This document shows positions 1 through 12,101 of a DNA stretch of 64,000 nucleotides, one piece after another. Numbering within the stretch: position 1 is the stretch's first letter; the number at the start of each line of letters is the position of its first letter. A program made the translations under genes and the position numbers. Origin of the DNA: Istiophorus platypterus. Taxonomy: Eukaryota > Chordata > Actinopteri > Istiophoriformes > Istiophoridae. Where the stretch lies: the NCBI GenBank assembly GCA_016859345.1, contig CM029126.1:9296527-9360526 (forward strand), in the 5' to 3' direction. A model generated the notes under the pieces. That model saw nothing but the letters and a program-made list of their open reading frames with translations. It was not told the DNA's origin and made no database searches.

Positions 1-194
1 ATATCAGTTACTCACTGAATGTTAAATGAAAGTATTACAAATAACCAATCAATTGATCAAATTTTATAATCTTAAAACCAATTTTTTTCAGTGAATAACT
101 AATGAATAACTTATTCTTTGATCATCTATTTTGCTTTCAAGGTTTTTTCAATGCAGCACACTGTGATTGATGGTTTGCTTAATATGCCCTCTAG

Positions 195-3100
195 GTTTAG
201 AGAGTAATTTCAGAAAAGTTAGCAAGGAAGATAGCACCACTCAGGGAGTCCCATACGACTACTGGTCAGTGATGCATTATGGCAAAAGCGCATTCAGCAA
301 TGGCAGTGAGCCTACAATTATCACCAACGACCCGAAATTCCAGGATGTGATCGGTCAAAGACTGGATGTGAGTCCCCGTGATGTTCTGGAGCTGAACCTC
401 CTCTACAAATGCAGTAAGTGCTTGGAGTTTTAGTACAGTGACACCTACCTTTAAGTGCTATACATTTTGGAATCGATGGTTTTAATGACTAAAAGAAGTG
501 TGATAATACACACAAAAAACCCAATATGTTATTATCTATAAAAAGTAGTTTAATTGTGGGCATTATAATAGTCATATTTTCCAAGTCATTTTCACTTAGG
601 GACAAAGGGATGTAATTATCCCTTTTCTATCCCTTTTTCTTCACAAAGTTGGTGCAAAGGACTGTTACAAAAATTATTCATATGACAATTATACCATCTG
701 TCACCTTTATGGTTAAAGTCTGAAGCAGGTTTAGGCAACTAAAACTAAATGTGTGATGTGCTTTTTCATTTTTACGGAGGCGAGTTAGAGAGAAGATCCT
801 TACTTCAAAAAAATGTAAACAGGGGGAAACAGTTATTCTGTCTCAATCAAATATTGACAAAATCCACCTACCATCACCTCTAAAGCTCACAAATTAACAG
901 TTTAAATCTGATTTGTTAAATCCATGTTAAAAACAATATGTAGGAATGGAGATTTGCCTTTTTATAGATTGTTATGTGCCAGACTATTCCCTGGCTCTGG
1001 CCAGTAAACTCCTGGATGCTCAATTGGTTCCCAGGCGACATTTTTGTCAATGAATTGACCATCTATAATAATTTTTTTGTGGTTAGATTCAGTGGGAAAA
1101 AAAACTGCTGCCTAAGGAAGGGCCTGTATGTATGAGACACCTCATGCCAGTCAGTTAATACAAGCCAACAGTAAGAGCCTGAACTAGTTTTGGGTTCCCA
1201 AAAGGTTTCAGTTTATGAAGCTGCAGTACATGCAGTAGCAAAGGCTTTTGAAGCTGTAATACTATAATACAGATGAAAATGAAACACTACCTACAAAACC
1301 TTTGCCTGAACTTCAGCTACAAAACATTACAGACTTTAATGAACTGATATCCCCAAGTCAGTAATAGTCCTATATCCTGGTTTCTTTAATTACCTCTGCA
1401 GACTCGACCATTGCATTTAAGATGTACTGCGGCTTCTCCAACGGGACCATGTGTCAGATGAACCGCTGCTCAAACAGTGACAATGACTGGGAAATGGTAA
1501 CAGGTGCATACGGGGGTCCAAGCTCTGACCACACCGGTCTACCCAGTGGCAGTGGTGATCATCGTAAGATTTCAAAATTTCCAAATTCTTTTTCAAATGT
1601 CTTGTAATGCAATTCATATCATTTACTTAAATTATATATGCATAAGGCCTAATTAATTTTAGACAATGACATTCTAGTTCAAGCTGGAGATTACTTCATG
1701 CATGCTAGCACAGCATCAGGTGAGGAGGGCGACTCAGCCTGGCTGGAGACCAAGAGAATGAGACCGACCAGGGAGTGTCATGTCCAGTGTCTCCAGTTCT
1801 ACTATTACCATAATGGAAGCAAGTCCGACAAACTTAACATCTGGATCAGAGAGTTTAAAGATGAACAGGACATTAAAGGAACCATCCGCCTCGTGGGGCA
1901 GGTCACTGGTAATGTAACACTGAATGTTTATCGGTGTCATCTGCTCTGAATGGTATTTAAAACTAGGATGAACCGTGAATATGTCATATTCTCCACCTCC
2001 AGGTCCACCAACAACTCACTGGCAGATCAAGCATGTTCCCCTCAATGCCAAAAAGCACTTCCAGGTGGAGTTTGAGGTTCGTAAAGGAGCAGGAAACTCT
2101 TCAGGCGGCTTCTCAATCGATGACATCAATCTGTCAGAGATTGAATGTCCACATATAACCTGGCAGATTAATGATTTTGAGAAGGTGTTGAACACTAGTG
2201 ACCCTGGTACCACAATGTACAGCCCACGGCACTACTCCAGAGGGGGCTATGCTTACCGCGTAGCCATACAGCTGTATCAGACATTTATGGACTGTATGTG
2301 CAACTCTTGTCCGGTAAATATGACGACCAGCTGCAGTGGCCTTGCCCGCAAAGGCAGGTGACTTTCCAAATGCTGGATCAGACACCAAACATCCAGCTGC
2401 ACATGTCAAAGCAAAGGAGTATCACCAGCAACCCAAACCAAACAGATACTGAAGGTAAGTTTAAAAGGAAATGAAAAAAATGCCTTTAAAAAAATCACCA
2501 ACTTTTGAATGAAAACGATAAAAACACCACTTTAGCACACTATATGCAACTCTATATTCTCTCTGGTTATGTGCTTCCAATGTTCTATATGCTCTCTATA
2601 AACAGGTTTGTTTCTATGGGATAATCCTCGTGAGATTGGAACTTCATTCGTGGATGAGAATAATGAGACAGTCTTTGCTGGGCCTTTGCTTGGCAAAACC
2701 TATTTTGCATCTTTGGATGAAATTAAATCCAGAGAGTTCCTCAAGGGAGGGAGTGCCGTTTCTGATAAAAATGTTTTCATCACTTTACACCTAAGTGGAT
2801 GGTTACTTGTATTCTGTTACTGACACTTTCTTCATTTACTTAGATTTAACCCCCCTAGTATCTGGAAGTTCTCTACCATGCCCTCAGGTGGAACCAGTGA
2901 AGATCGCACATCGGAAAGAAATGGATAATGGCCCATGCTCAACACGGTAGGACATTAAGCAAACTGTTGATATTGAAATAACTTCTCATCTTAAAATGAA
3001 CCTGAAATAATAATAATGTAGAATTTAGCATTGATATCAGATTTTAACACGCCTTTCAAATGATGCAATCTCTTTTACAGGATCGTACCCACCACCCTTC

Positions 3101-3674
3101 CACCTCCTGGATCAACAGATGATGACAGGTATTCAGATTGACTCACACATTTTACACTTGGTGAAATTTGCTAGTCATAAAAACAGCCAGCTTGTAAACC
3201 TCATTTTATGCCGTTGAGGCAAATCAACTAGTTACATTAATGGCTCTGTAGTTCATATTAAGCAAGAAAAAATAAGCTGCAAGAAGGGAATGTAAATCCC
3301 AATACAATGCAGAATGTGGAGAATTTTTTTGTGGTAGATTTTTAGGTTCTAGTTATAGCAGTCAGTACATGGTCATACACATAAGATTAGCACAGTCCTG
3401 TAAGGTTAAAAGACCCAGTAGTGTAATATTTGCAGCAGCTACTAGTAACTTGCCAGCTATACAAACTAATTTTCCCCATTTAAACCACAACAGGCTTTAT
3501 AGACAGGTGTGAACAGTACACCATAAGTTACTGGTCAAAAATACACCGTGTACTATTTTATTTCGATAAATTCCTTTTCTCTCTTTCTCTTGCAGCATTT
3601 TTGACTTCTCTCCGGCTATGGTGGCTTCTCCTGTCCTCACCCTCCTGCTCACACTGATGCTTCTGATACAGTGA
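195..3674 (+). CDS. mep1b: Meprin subunit (beta-like) astacin metalloprotease, 3' part of the gene
   Basis: Meprins are secreted or membrane-bound zinc endopeptidases of gut and kidney brush border. The exons I can join are 195-413, 1402-1554, 1663-1908, 2003-2454, 2606-2794, 2844-2946, 3081-3128 and 3596-3674. The first holds the end of the astacin domain with the Met-turn SVMHYGKSAF; the HExxH zinc site must lie left of the window. A MAM domain follows (start CGFSNGTMC, end GGFSIDDINLSEIEC), then a MATH/TRAF domain (start HITWQINDFEKVL, later YDDQLQWPCPQRQ), then a short Cys-containing linker, a Pro/Thr stretch and a hydrophobic C-terminus ending LLLTLMLLIQ. YDDQLQWPCP and MSKQRSIT resemble the beta more than the alpha subunit. 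The reading frame shifts by one base inside exon 2003-2454 near 2293. No EGF-like module or cytoplasmic tail is visible. Family membership is certain; the beta assignment is a judgement from memory of the family. Confidence 0.85.
780..1045. repeat. Fragment of an interspersed fish element (TTAA-type family), in a meprin intron
   Basis: The stretch contains the family's recognisable internal phrases AAACAGGGGGAAACAG, ACCTCTAAAGCTCACAAATT and GTTATGTGCCAGACTATT. The same family recurs at 25167-25492, 29982-30467 and 49373-49849. It fills part of the 1-kb intron 414-1401; the rest of that intron shows nothing I can identify. Confidence 0.6.
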
Positions 3675-4109
3675 TGTGCATCTCCTCGCAACCACATCAC
3701 ACCTCTATGCATTGGACAGGAAATTTGGCCACTGGCTGAGTAATTCAGTAATTCAGCTGAGTATTCAGCCAGTGGGGAATGTTTGTTGTCGTTTTCCTGG
3801 TTATATAGTTAGATAAGGCTGCATCAGTTATTGGATGGTCAGGAGCCATCGATCAGGGATACATAGGTCTAGTGTATGATTGGGAAATTCAGATCTGTCC
3901 CTCGTTGGTGAATTATCAGTACATGAGGATTGTAAAATGCCTGTAATACAATCATTTACTTTTGGTGGTGAGATTATACTTTGGTTAGATTGTCATTTCT
4001 GAATTATTCTTGAAAATATGTTGTGTGATTTCCTGCAATACTGTATTTCTTTGAAGCTAATCAGTAATTCAAACACAGCGCATGTTTTTTGTGTCTACAT
4101 GGGGACTGG

Positions 4110-4115
4110 AATAAA
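4110..4115 (+). terminator. Polyadenylation signal of the meprin gene
   Basis: AATAAA lies 436 bp after the meprin stop codon, on the coding strand. The span 3675-4115 is therefore read as 3' UTR; nothing else is visible in it. Confidence 0.6.
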
Positions 4116-5212
4116 CAACTGCAAAACAAATCCTGAAATCATGAAAACTATGTTTAATGAAAATTGAAACATTCCGACTCTGTTGTCATCAATATATATA
4201 AAATATGTTAATTGTGTAATTAAACAATTGTTAAACTTGTTTTAACAAAGATTATTGTGGTGATTTTGGATGTACTTAGTCCTGACTCCTGACTCTTACA
4301 AGCAATCAACCTAATTCTGAGGTTGATGCTATTATAGTATAGAAATACTGTTATGACAGTATAATTGCAACTAATCCAAAACATCCATGATGAAGGCTGA
4401 ACTATAATGTACTTTCAATATCACAGGTTCTCTGTCAGATAATTCTTAAGGATGTTATGTAAGGACTATGTAAGGATGTTTTCATAGTCATGAACAAATT
4501 ACCTTCACACATTCTGTCAAAAAAAAAAACAACAACATGCCTTTAAAAACTATTTAAAACCATGAAAATATATGGTCTTTTGTGTTGCAAACAGGTCCTC
4601 TAGACAAAAACCAAATCTTTAAAAATAATCTCTGTTGATTGCTTCACCCAAGAAACAGCCTGAGAAAGAGTTGTCCTTGTTTTGAACTTAGCAGTCTGAT
4701 CCTGCGACAGAGCTCAGCGGGATTTACTTTAATGCTGTACTTTCTGCAAAATGTATTGTGGGTTTTTTTTGTCACACATATTCAACAAAATGTGAAAATA
4801 CACAAATCAGTTTGGTTTGATATCAGAAAATAGATGTGCGTGATGTCAACCAAAAAAGAACACTGTGGAGGCTGTCACCTTATACACTTCTGTTTATGAT
4901 TTACCTTGAAACTTACTGTTGCTCCAGTAGTAGACGTGTAGTAAAGTATTGGGTTTGCCCTTCAACAGACAGAAAAGCTTAAATCATGCAAATCAATTAC
5001 CTCTCCACCTGAGACTACATTTAGGTTAGCACTGTTACTGTCCACAAGGGACTTGCATGCTAATGGGGTGGTCCTGAGAGTCTTCATCCTGTTCACATTC
5101 AGGTACTAGTAGCTTTTTCCATACATTCATGAGTGAAATCTCTGGCATGGTTTTGCCAAAGCACGTTTTGCAAAAAATATCCAGTTCCTGTAGCTTTATA
5201 TATTCCTTATGG

Positions 5213-5284
5213 ACGGATGGTTAGATAGATGGATGGATCGATGGACAGATGGATGGATGGATGGATGGATGGGTGGATGGATGT
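5213..5284. repeat. (GGAT)n microsatellite, imperfect
   Basis: About 72 bp of GGAT units with a few substitutions (GGATCG, GGACAG, GGGTGG). A shorter tract of the same unit sits at 36753-36775. Confidence 0.9.
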
Positions 5285-6316
5285 GTGGTAGGGAACTCTG
5301 GGAAACACTGCCCCCTCACTGCTATTGAACATAGCCATTTGTGGCTGACTGGCTCCTCCCTCCCCATCAATCAGGAGCAGGGACACCTGTTAGCTTTGTG
5401 GCTTTGTCTTGCTCCTACCATGTGGTGTAGGTGTCCTCATTCATACTGCAGAGGTGTGTAGCCTAACCTTGTCCATGCTCTAGGAGGAAACTGCATTACG
5501 ATGGGATTGCTAACTGTGGGCACTGTTAGTTTCTTTACAAGGGTTTTCCAGCGAGGCTTCCTGGTTGTAACCCCTCTCATACCATGGTGGTAAGTAGGGC
5601 CTGGACAGCTGTTAAATTTGCTTGTGTATATGCAGATTGAGGAATAATTTTGTTACTTTGTAGGTCCCCACCTGCTGCTTAGGTTGCTCTGCCTTCACTG
5701 TGGATGAATATATGTTTGCACCCCTTGACACTCCTGAGTGTAGCCTGCTGCCTCATTCACTGGCTGCAGCCCACTTAGGTTTAGTTTAGGTTTTTGTTTT
5801 TTTTTCTTTACAGTACTGGAAGTACATTATATAATACTTATTGTTGTAAAATTATATCAAACATATTTTTAAAAAGTCTTGTGAAAGAATTATCGTATTG
5901 CTTTATATGGCATCCACTCATTTCCAATCACTTATTTTTATTTCATTAATTCAAAAATAAATCTTAAATTCTGAATCACGTTTCTGCTTCTTCAGTAAAT
6001 GAGTATGCATGCCCTGTTTAACTCTACATTTACAGTCATTGGTATCCGGCGGTACCTATTTTCTGTTGCACTTCCTGAAGTGTAATTTCCCTGGTGGCAT
6101 TTATGGTCCCCTTTCTAATGCACCCACTAAAAAATACAGTTCTCTCCCATCTCACTCCCAAGGATGGATGGATGGGCAAGATTAGTATTCTAATAATGTG
6201 CAGCACTGACAACATATCGCAGCCCTGTAGGCATGACTGGATCAGCCTCCCAGGGAGGCCCGGGCCCTAAATTACATCCTGCAGTTTCATTGTTTCCTCA
6301 GGCACTTTAGTTCTCT

Positions 6317-6642
6317 AGAGCTGAAATGATTAGTTTCAGTCTATTAGTGGATTGGGAGAAAATGATGGCAACAATCTTAACAATTAATTGGTACCAGCTC
6401 AAATGTGAATATTTCCCAGTATCTCAGTTTATTGTAAACAGCATTTTGGGGTTTTTAACTGTGGGCCAGACAAAAAAAAATTAAATGTTAGTGATGGTTT
6501 GAGGGAATATGGATGAGCCGCCTTCATTATTTTCTTATGTTTTTAAAAATCCAATTTTTTTCTAAATCCACCATTTTTAAATCCATTGATTATGAAAGAT
6601 AACCTACAGATAAATGCATAATGAATATAATTGTGCAGCCTT
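6317..6642. repeat. Inverted-repeat element ending in GCTGAAATGATTAG / ATAATTGTGCAGCC
   Basis: The left end AGAGCTGAAATGATTAG and the right end AATGAATATAATTGTGCAGCC are imperfect inverse copies of each other. The internal GTGGGCCAGACAAAAA matches a common teleost non-autonomous element (the one with ends like GCTGCAACTAATGATTA). Related copies are at 41590-41710 and 43891-44197. Confidence 0.6.
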
Positions 6643-7088
6643 ACAGCACTTCTGTGATGGAATAATGACCTTGCCCTTTCTGTACCATTAATTACTTGAC
6701 AGAAAAATTACAGTTTTATTAAACCTTGTCACTACAAACAACTGAAACAGTTAGGTCTTAAATTGAGATTTTGACACAGGGTCCATCTTTAGGACCAGGA
6801 CCACAGGATAAAGGACGCATTGTAGTTGATATTGTACTTCACTAAGTACGGAGTCATTGAATTCATTATTAGTAAAAATAATGATCCTTGGCCACGTTTT
6901 GTGGTATTTCCTGGACTGCATTATACTGTACGGTGTTGTCTTGTGTGCTGGTTGGAAAAAGATTTTGGAATTACCATCTCAAATGTGTCACTGTTGTATA
7001 GGTTATATCTGACTAAGTAGTGTCTGCACTTTTCACCCAGTTATTCTATAAGTAATCACGACATCTGTTTTTACAAAAAGTAATCACA

Positions 7089-7094
7089 TTTATT
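7089..7094 (-). terminator. Polyadenylation signal of tomm40
   Basis: TTTATT on the plus strand reads AATAAA in the tomm40 direction, 345 bp after the stop codon. 7095-7438 is taken as 3' UTR. Confidence 0.5.
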
Positions 7095-7438
7095 TCAATC
7101 CATCATACATGATCACCATATATTATGTCTAACCACTTACTTTGATTTTTCACATCACATGTTCTCATGCATCACCCGATGCTTTCTGATGTACATCTCT
7201 CTAGACCCTGGGTATATCCAATACACCATAAAGAAAAGACATTTGTGCTACAGTATGTAGGCATGGCTTGGCCAGTCCTGGCTCCGTGGTAGTTGTCTTT
7301 GTCTCTCTGTCTGCCCCAGAAATCAGCTGTAAGAGAGTCTCTGAATCCCACTTCTAAAACTTAGTCCAGGTTCCTGTGTGTCTCTGTGCTGGTCCAAGCT
7401 GTGGCCTGCAAGATGGCTCCAGGCAGACCCCCCCACCT

Positions 7439-10400
7439 CTAGCCAATGGTGACGCCGAAGCCACACTGGAACTTGTTCTTGCGATGGTTGAGGAAGGCCC
7501 CTAAGGCCAGCGTGAGAGGCAGCGGCACCAGTTTCTTCTCAAGGGTTGCCCCTACCACCCAGTTACTGTCAACTGTACCTGCCGAGAGGAAAGGTGAGAG
7601 TGCAAAAATTCTTTAAAAAAGGAAAATCTATATTCTGTAATGCTCAAATAGCCACTTATGTGGCTATGATTGTATTCATCCCGTATTTACCTTTAAAAAG
7701 CAGGTTAGCCTTGGGAAGGTCCAGCTGATAACCAAAGGATGTTGTGGTGTCTTGCATCCTTGTGCTGGCCTCAAATTCAACTCCTATCTGCAACTGTATT
7801 AGAGAAAAGAGATTAAAGGATAGGTCACCCCCCAAGTCTATCTTAATACAGTACTCCTATGCACACTGAAAGAATTTTTGGTTGACATAATTTCTCCTGC
7901 CCTTGTCTTAATGAGATGTGGGACAAAATGCAAGGCCCTTGTACAGTGCAAAATGTATTATAGCCATTGTAAGCCAATATGAGGCTACAGCAGTCTGAGT
8001 TAGACATTAGATGGTGAGTATCTTCCAAAGTTAGGTTTTTCAGTACAAAATTCGGTGTTTCTCTAGACTGTGAATGCGTAGTGAAGTTATTAACAGAATG
8101 AGGGAATTTTGTGAGTTTTACTTAATTTTCAGGCTGCTCTATCCGCATTATTAAATTCATCTGAATTTAAGAATAATTACTTGCGCACAATGAGGACTCT
8201 AGATTTTGTCCCCCAATTTCTTACACTGGAATCCCTGGAATTTATTAACAGCCAGTAGGGACAGGCATAATATTTACAGCCACCAAAAACTGTTCCATGG
8301 TATACGTGGGTGTTTGAGTATTGTTTTAAAACAGTTAAAAAAAAAACATGAATATGAAATTAAACCTCCAGTGTTTTGAACTAAAATGTTTCATTTGAGG
8401 CATTTTGTCAGAAAACTATAAAGAATACACAGAAACAACCATGCACACTTGTACTCATTACCTGATCATTGGCTTTGTGATAGTATGTGGCATGAGCTCC
8501 CGCACCTCCCAAAGTCAATGTAGCAACATAGTTGTTACCTGAGGTGGTGAGGGGGGAAAAAAAAAAAAAGATGTGAACATCTACGATGCAGATAGCAAAC
8601 CACTTGACTAAATCCTGATCAGACTACAGAAAACTGACAATTAATACTTGAAAATTGGTGGGTCAATCTTAAATTAAAATGTGAACAAAGCCAGATGGTA
8701 AAATATGAATTACTCAGGGTGGGCTTTACCTGTGTATCTGCCCAAGAGGGAGGTGACAGTTCCTTCCTCCCCTGGTCTCCTATGGTACACTAGCTCACCA
8801 CCCAGAGCCAGTGCTGGTGTGATAGACTGGAGATAGTGGGCCACCAAAATTCCTGATGTAAGGTAGAAAACGATTTTCCATTATATATAAATAATATATT
8901 ACCATCTCATTAAATTTTTGTAGTATGGGGTATGGTCTCGCCCTCTCTCAGGTTTTCTAGCGCTTTTGTTTTCACTCTAACTCCTCTTCAATTATCAAAA
9001 TAGCTACTTTATATTCAACCACAAGTCAACTAACAGTTAGAGCTCTAACCGCATTAAACATCAATTTGAGGTTTTAATTATATCAGTGATACATTTCCCA
9101 TATAGTATGTGGATAGATTTTTAAAAAATCTTAATATCGTGATATTGATTAAACAAACCCCTTTGTTGAACTTATCAAGAATGACTAATATACACAGTGA
9201 GACCTCTGCTTTGTAAAAATAATCATACCAGATCCAACAAGTACATCTGGATTTCCAAGCGTCACAGCAGAGGTAAAGTCTTCACCACGATATTCCATGT
9301 CACACTGCCAATTCACAAACTTATGCTGCTGAGTCTACAACACACACAAAAATAAAACAAATTCAGAGACCAAATGACAATTCCATTGAAACTTGACCAA
9401 TTGAAAACAGACTCTAGAGGACCACATCTCTCAAAGTCTACATACCTGGATGGCTATTTTGGAGCGCACAGCACTTGTGAGCTGATGGATGACCTGGGCA
9501 TTCAAACTGCCAGTATTGTCCATATCTCCGACCATGACTGGGAATGACTAGAGGGGAAAAATGACACCACTGTCAACTTTCAAGTTGTGTAGATGATGCC
9601 TGAAACCTCGCAATAGTATAGAGTCTTAGGCTGTTTAGATTCAGTGTAAATGTTACTGAGCTGTATTTGTCAGTTGCTCCATGTGGGCACAGCTAAAAAC
9701 TTTTGGAGTATGTTTTTCAGTTTGAACCTGTCGTTAAAGAAATCATCTAGCTGAACTAACAAATCAATAAAAGGCCTAATATTATATCCTTGGCCCTTTT
9801 TTCCTCCTCCTTAGTTATATAAATATATTTTAATACTTGTCCATTGTCAAAATACTTTTACAATGAGCTTTTTCTTTTCTTTTCCTTTTTTGATCTAAAT
9901 TTTCAAGAGTAATTCAACATGCAAAAAGGAATTTTACTTTCCCAAATGAATAAAAATTCTTGACACAATACAGATTCAAATCATAAATAAACACAACCAT
10001 CATTTTTTAATTAAACCCTGGGATCAGTTGACTGTGCATTAAAAGAGAAAATGAATGAATTTTTCCCCCATTCATAGAGCAAATAAGAATACATCAGGCA
10101 CTATTCTGTCATGAACAGGAGGATTTAAAACCCAAATTTCCAAAAGTCAACACAGACGAAGAGGTTTGTTCAGGTGATAGGAAAATTATCATTACCTCTG
10201 TTGGTCCAGTCTGTTTACTGCCTACGTAGGTAGAACCAAATCGATATCCAGAATCACCCTGGGTACTGAGGGTTACAGTATGGCTGACCTGGAAATGGTT
10301 ACTCAGGCCCTTGTTGACCACTAACCGCACCCCCTCCATCTGCAGAGGGAACACCTCTAAAAAGGAAAAAAATATATGTACCTCAACATCTGACAACTAT

Positions 10401-10705
10401 TTAAGCCCATACCAATGTGATAGTACTAATATTTTACATTTAAAAAACTTATTAAGAGTCAAGCATATGTGAAGAGAAACCCTCTAACCTTTACATTTGC
10501 GGTGGCACTCCTCATATGTGCCCGGGTTCGGGAGTGGGGAATCTGCTTCTGACGTCTGCTGGCCAGATCCAGATGTTGGAGGGACGGAAGAAACTGAGGG
10601 CATAGTAAACCCTGGAGGGACCGACACCAACCCTGGGACCCCTTGACCACCCCCAGCTGCAGCTGGAGATGGACTGGGGGAGGCAGCAGCCAACACACTG
10701 CCCAT
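7439..10705 (-). CDS. tomm40: Tom40, mitochondrial outer-membrane import channel
   Basis: Tom40 is the beta-barrel pore of the TOM complex through which nuclear-encoded precursors enter mitochondria. Eight coding exons (minus strand): 10489-10705, 10196-10356, 9446-9547, 9229-9334, 8730-8852, 8462-8538, 7691-7793 and 7439-7578, total 1029 nt, 342 aa. The N-terminus is the usual Pro/Ser-rich cytosolic tail (PPGFTMPSVSS), followed by the family signature LPNPGTYEECHRKCK and then porin-3 barrel strands, including NKGLSNHFQVSHTV, MDNTGSLNAQVIHQL, WQCDMEYRGEDFT, GNPDVLVGSG, GGELVYHRRPGEEGTV, FGYQLDLPKANLLFKG and the C-terminal NHRKNKFQCGFGVTIG. Length and the long N-terminal tail favour tomm40 over the shorter tomm40l. 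The ATG at 10705 gives the expected MGSVLAA start. A non-coding first exon is likely (acceptor at 10724/10725, donor at 11385/11386). Confidence 0.97.
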
Positions 10706-11385
10706 ACTCTGATGCTATAGCAGACTGGGAAAAGGATAGTCAGTGGATAAATAATTTAATTCGGTGTATCAGTGTAATTTAGTCACACATTTTCTAGCTC
10801 CTGATTGTTAAGGTAACACCTGAAAAGGCGAGTCAAAACTGAAGTGTCATTTAATAAACATGATTTTACATGAAACCCCCCCCATCTCCTGTAACTGTTT
10901 AGCCAATGCTTCTGGGCAGAGTCATCTCCAAGAACGTTACAGCTAACATTTACTCGGCTAGAGGTGAGTGATCCGTCCTCCTGTCCTGGCAGTAACAGCA
11001 CAGCAGATCGGTTGTAGCTAAGGCCCAGTTTAGTCAGACTGTCAACATGTATATAATAACGTTGATCACAACGCAACCCGGTCATCCCAAGAAACATCGA
11101 ACTGCGACTTCTGTTTTGCTGCACGGATGACAACTGGAGAGAAGTCAGCAGCCGGCAAAAAACTATCTGGTGGCAGTATTTAACCTGTGAAGGCTAATGC
11201 AAGCTAGCACGGTTGGCTAGCTAGCTGGCTGGCTAGGTAGCCATGTGGAGGCGACCATGAGATCCGTCCGTCTACAAACGGAAAGCGCGGCGGTCAGGGA
11301 TTACAAGGGGGAGGCAAACGGACACCACAAGCTATTCCCTTCTCATACGAGGTACCGGTGAAATTTCAATCTTTTAGCTACTCAC

Positions 11386-11560
11386 GCTAACGGTCTGGGG
11401 TCCGGGGGATTGGGGGGGGAGTAGTTCAGCGCCGGCAAAAGTTTCTGGACGACGTCCGGGACCGTAGCCGACAGAGCGCCCGCCCACTTCCCCGTCAGCC
11501 CGTCGCGCCCATTGGCCGACGCGCAGACCTCCGCGGCCCCCATTGGCCGGACGCGCGGCC
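11386..11560 (-). promoter_or_regulatory. tomm40: tomm40 5' non-coding exon and CCAAT-box promoter
   Basis: In the tomm40 direction GTGAGT at 11380-11385 is a consensus splice donor that pairs with the acceptor just before 10724, implying a non-coding exon starting upstream. The surrounding 250 bp is GC- and CpG-rich, unlike its AT-rich flanks. Two identical GGCCAATGG boxes (minus strand) lie at 11509-11517 and 11540-11548, 31 bp apart, typical of NF-Y sites in housekeeping promoters. No TATA box is evident. The exact transcription start cannot be read from sequence. Confidence 0.55.
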
Positions 11561-11649
11561 GGGACCGCCCACTCCCGGTGACGCTCGGCGTTCATTTCAT
11601 TCAATCCTCCCGCTGAATGACATTCCAAGGGTACACCTGCTCGGCGCAG

Positions 11650-12095
11650 GACAGCTCCTGCAAAGGTCTCCACGTAAATTATAAAATGCATTTTAAAAGA
11701 AAAGGTTCATGCAAATACGTACATTAGGTACGATTATTCTTTTTCTTGGGGGGGGGGGTGTTACCTTGACCTCCATCAATCCCAAATGTGAAAAATAAAC
11801 CGATTTTCTTTAATAAAAGGTGTGGATTTTATGCTCTGATACGTGGGACACACAGGGGCTTCCGTGCAAAGGGTTTGGGCTCTTGATATGTTTAGTTTCT
11901 TGATATGTTTTAGTTATGTTTAGTTTTTTAAACTTAATTGATGAAATGACTAATTTGTGTTAACACAAAACCTCGTTTACTTTTCATGCCTACAACTTGT
12001 GCAGAGTGCCATATGAAAATAATCACAATTTACAAAAACAATGACATTAATAGGTACAGATTTAAAAAGAAACAGGATTTGTCAGTCAGTCAGAC
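11650..12095. other. Short spacer between tomm40 promoter and ddx6 3' end
   Basis: About 0.45 kb of AT-rich sequence with a G10 run near 11750. I see no gene or repeat. tomm40 lies downstream of ddx6 on the same strand. Confidence 0.5.
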
Positions 12096-12101
12096 TTTAT
12101 T
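12096..12101 (-). terminator. Candidate distal polyadenylation signal of ddx6
   Basis: AATAAA on the minus strand, 2.6 kb after the ddx6 stop. It would give a long 3' UTR (12102-14732), as in mammalian DDX6. A second AATAAA at 13671-13676 (minus) could serve as a proximal site. Which one is used cannot be told from sequence. Confidence 0.4.

Larger units (their letters stand above)
4116..7088. other. Intergenic spacer between convergent meprin and tomm40 ends
   Basis: This 3-kb stretch lies between the meprin polyadenylation signal and that of tomm40, so the two genes are tail to tail. It holds a GGAT tetranucleotide run, an inverted-repeat element at 6317-6642 and otherwise AT-rich sequence. 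Short open frames here (for example 5249-5461, which runs through the GGAT repeat) show no domain or splice context, and I see no gene. Confidence 0.6.
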
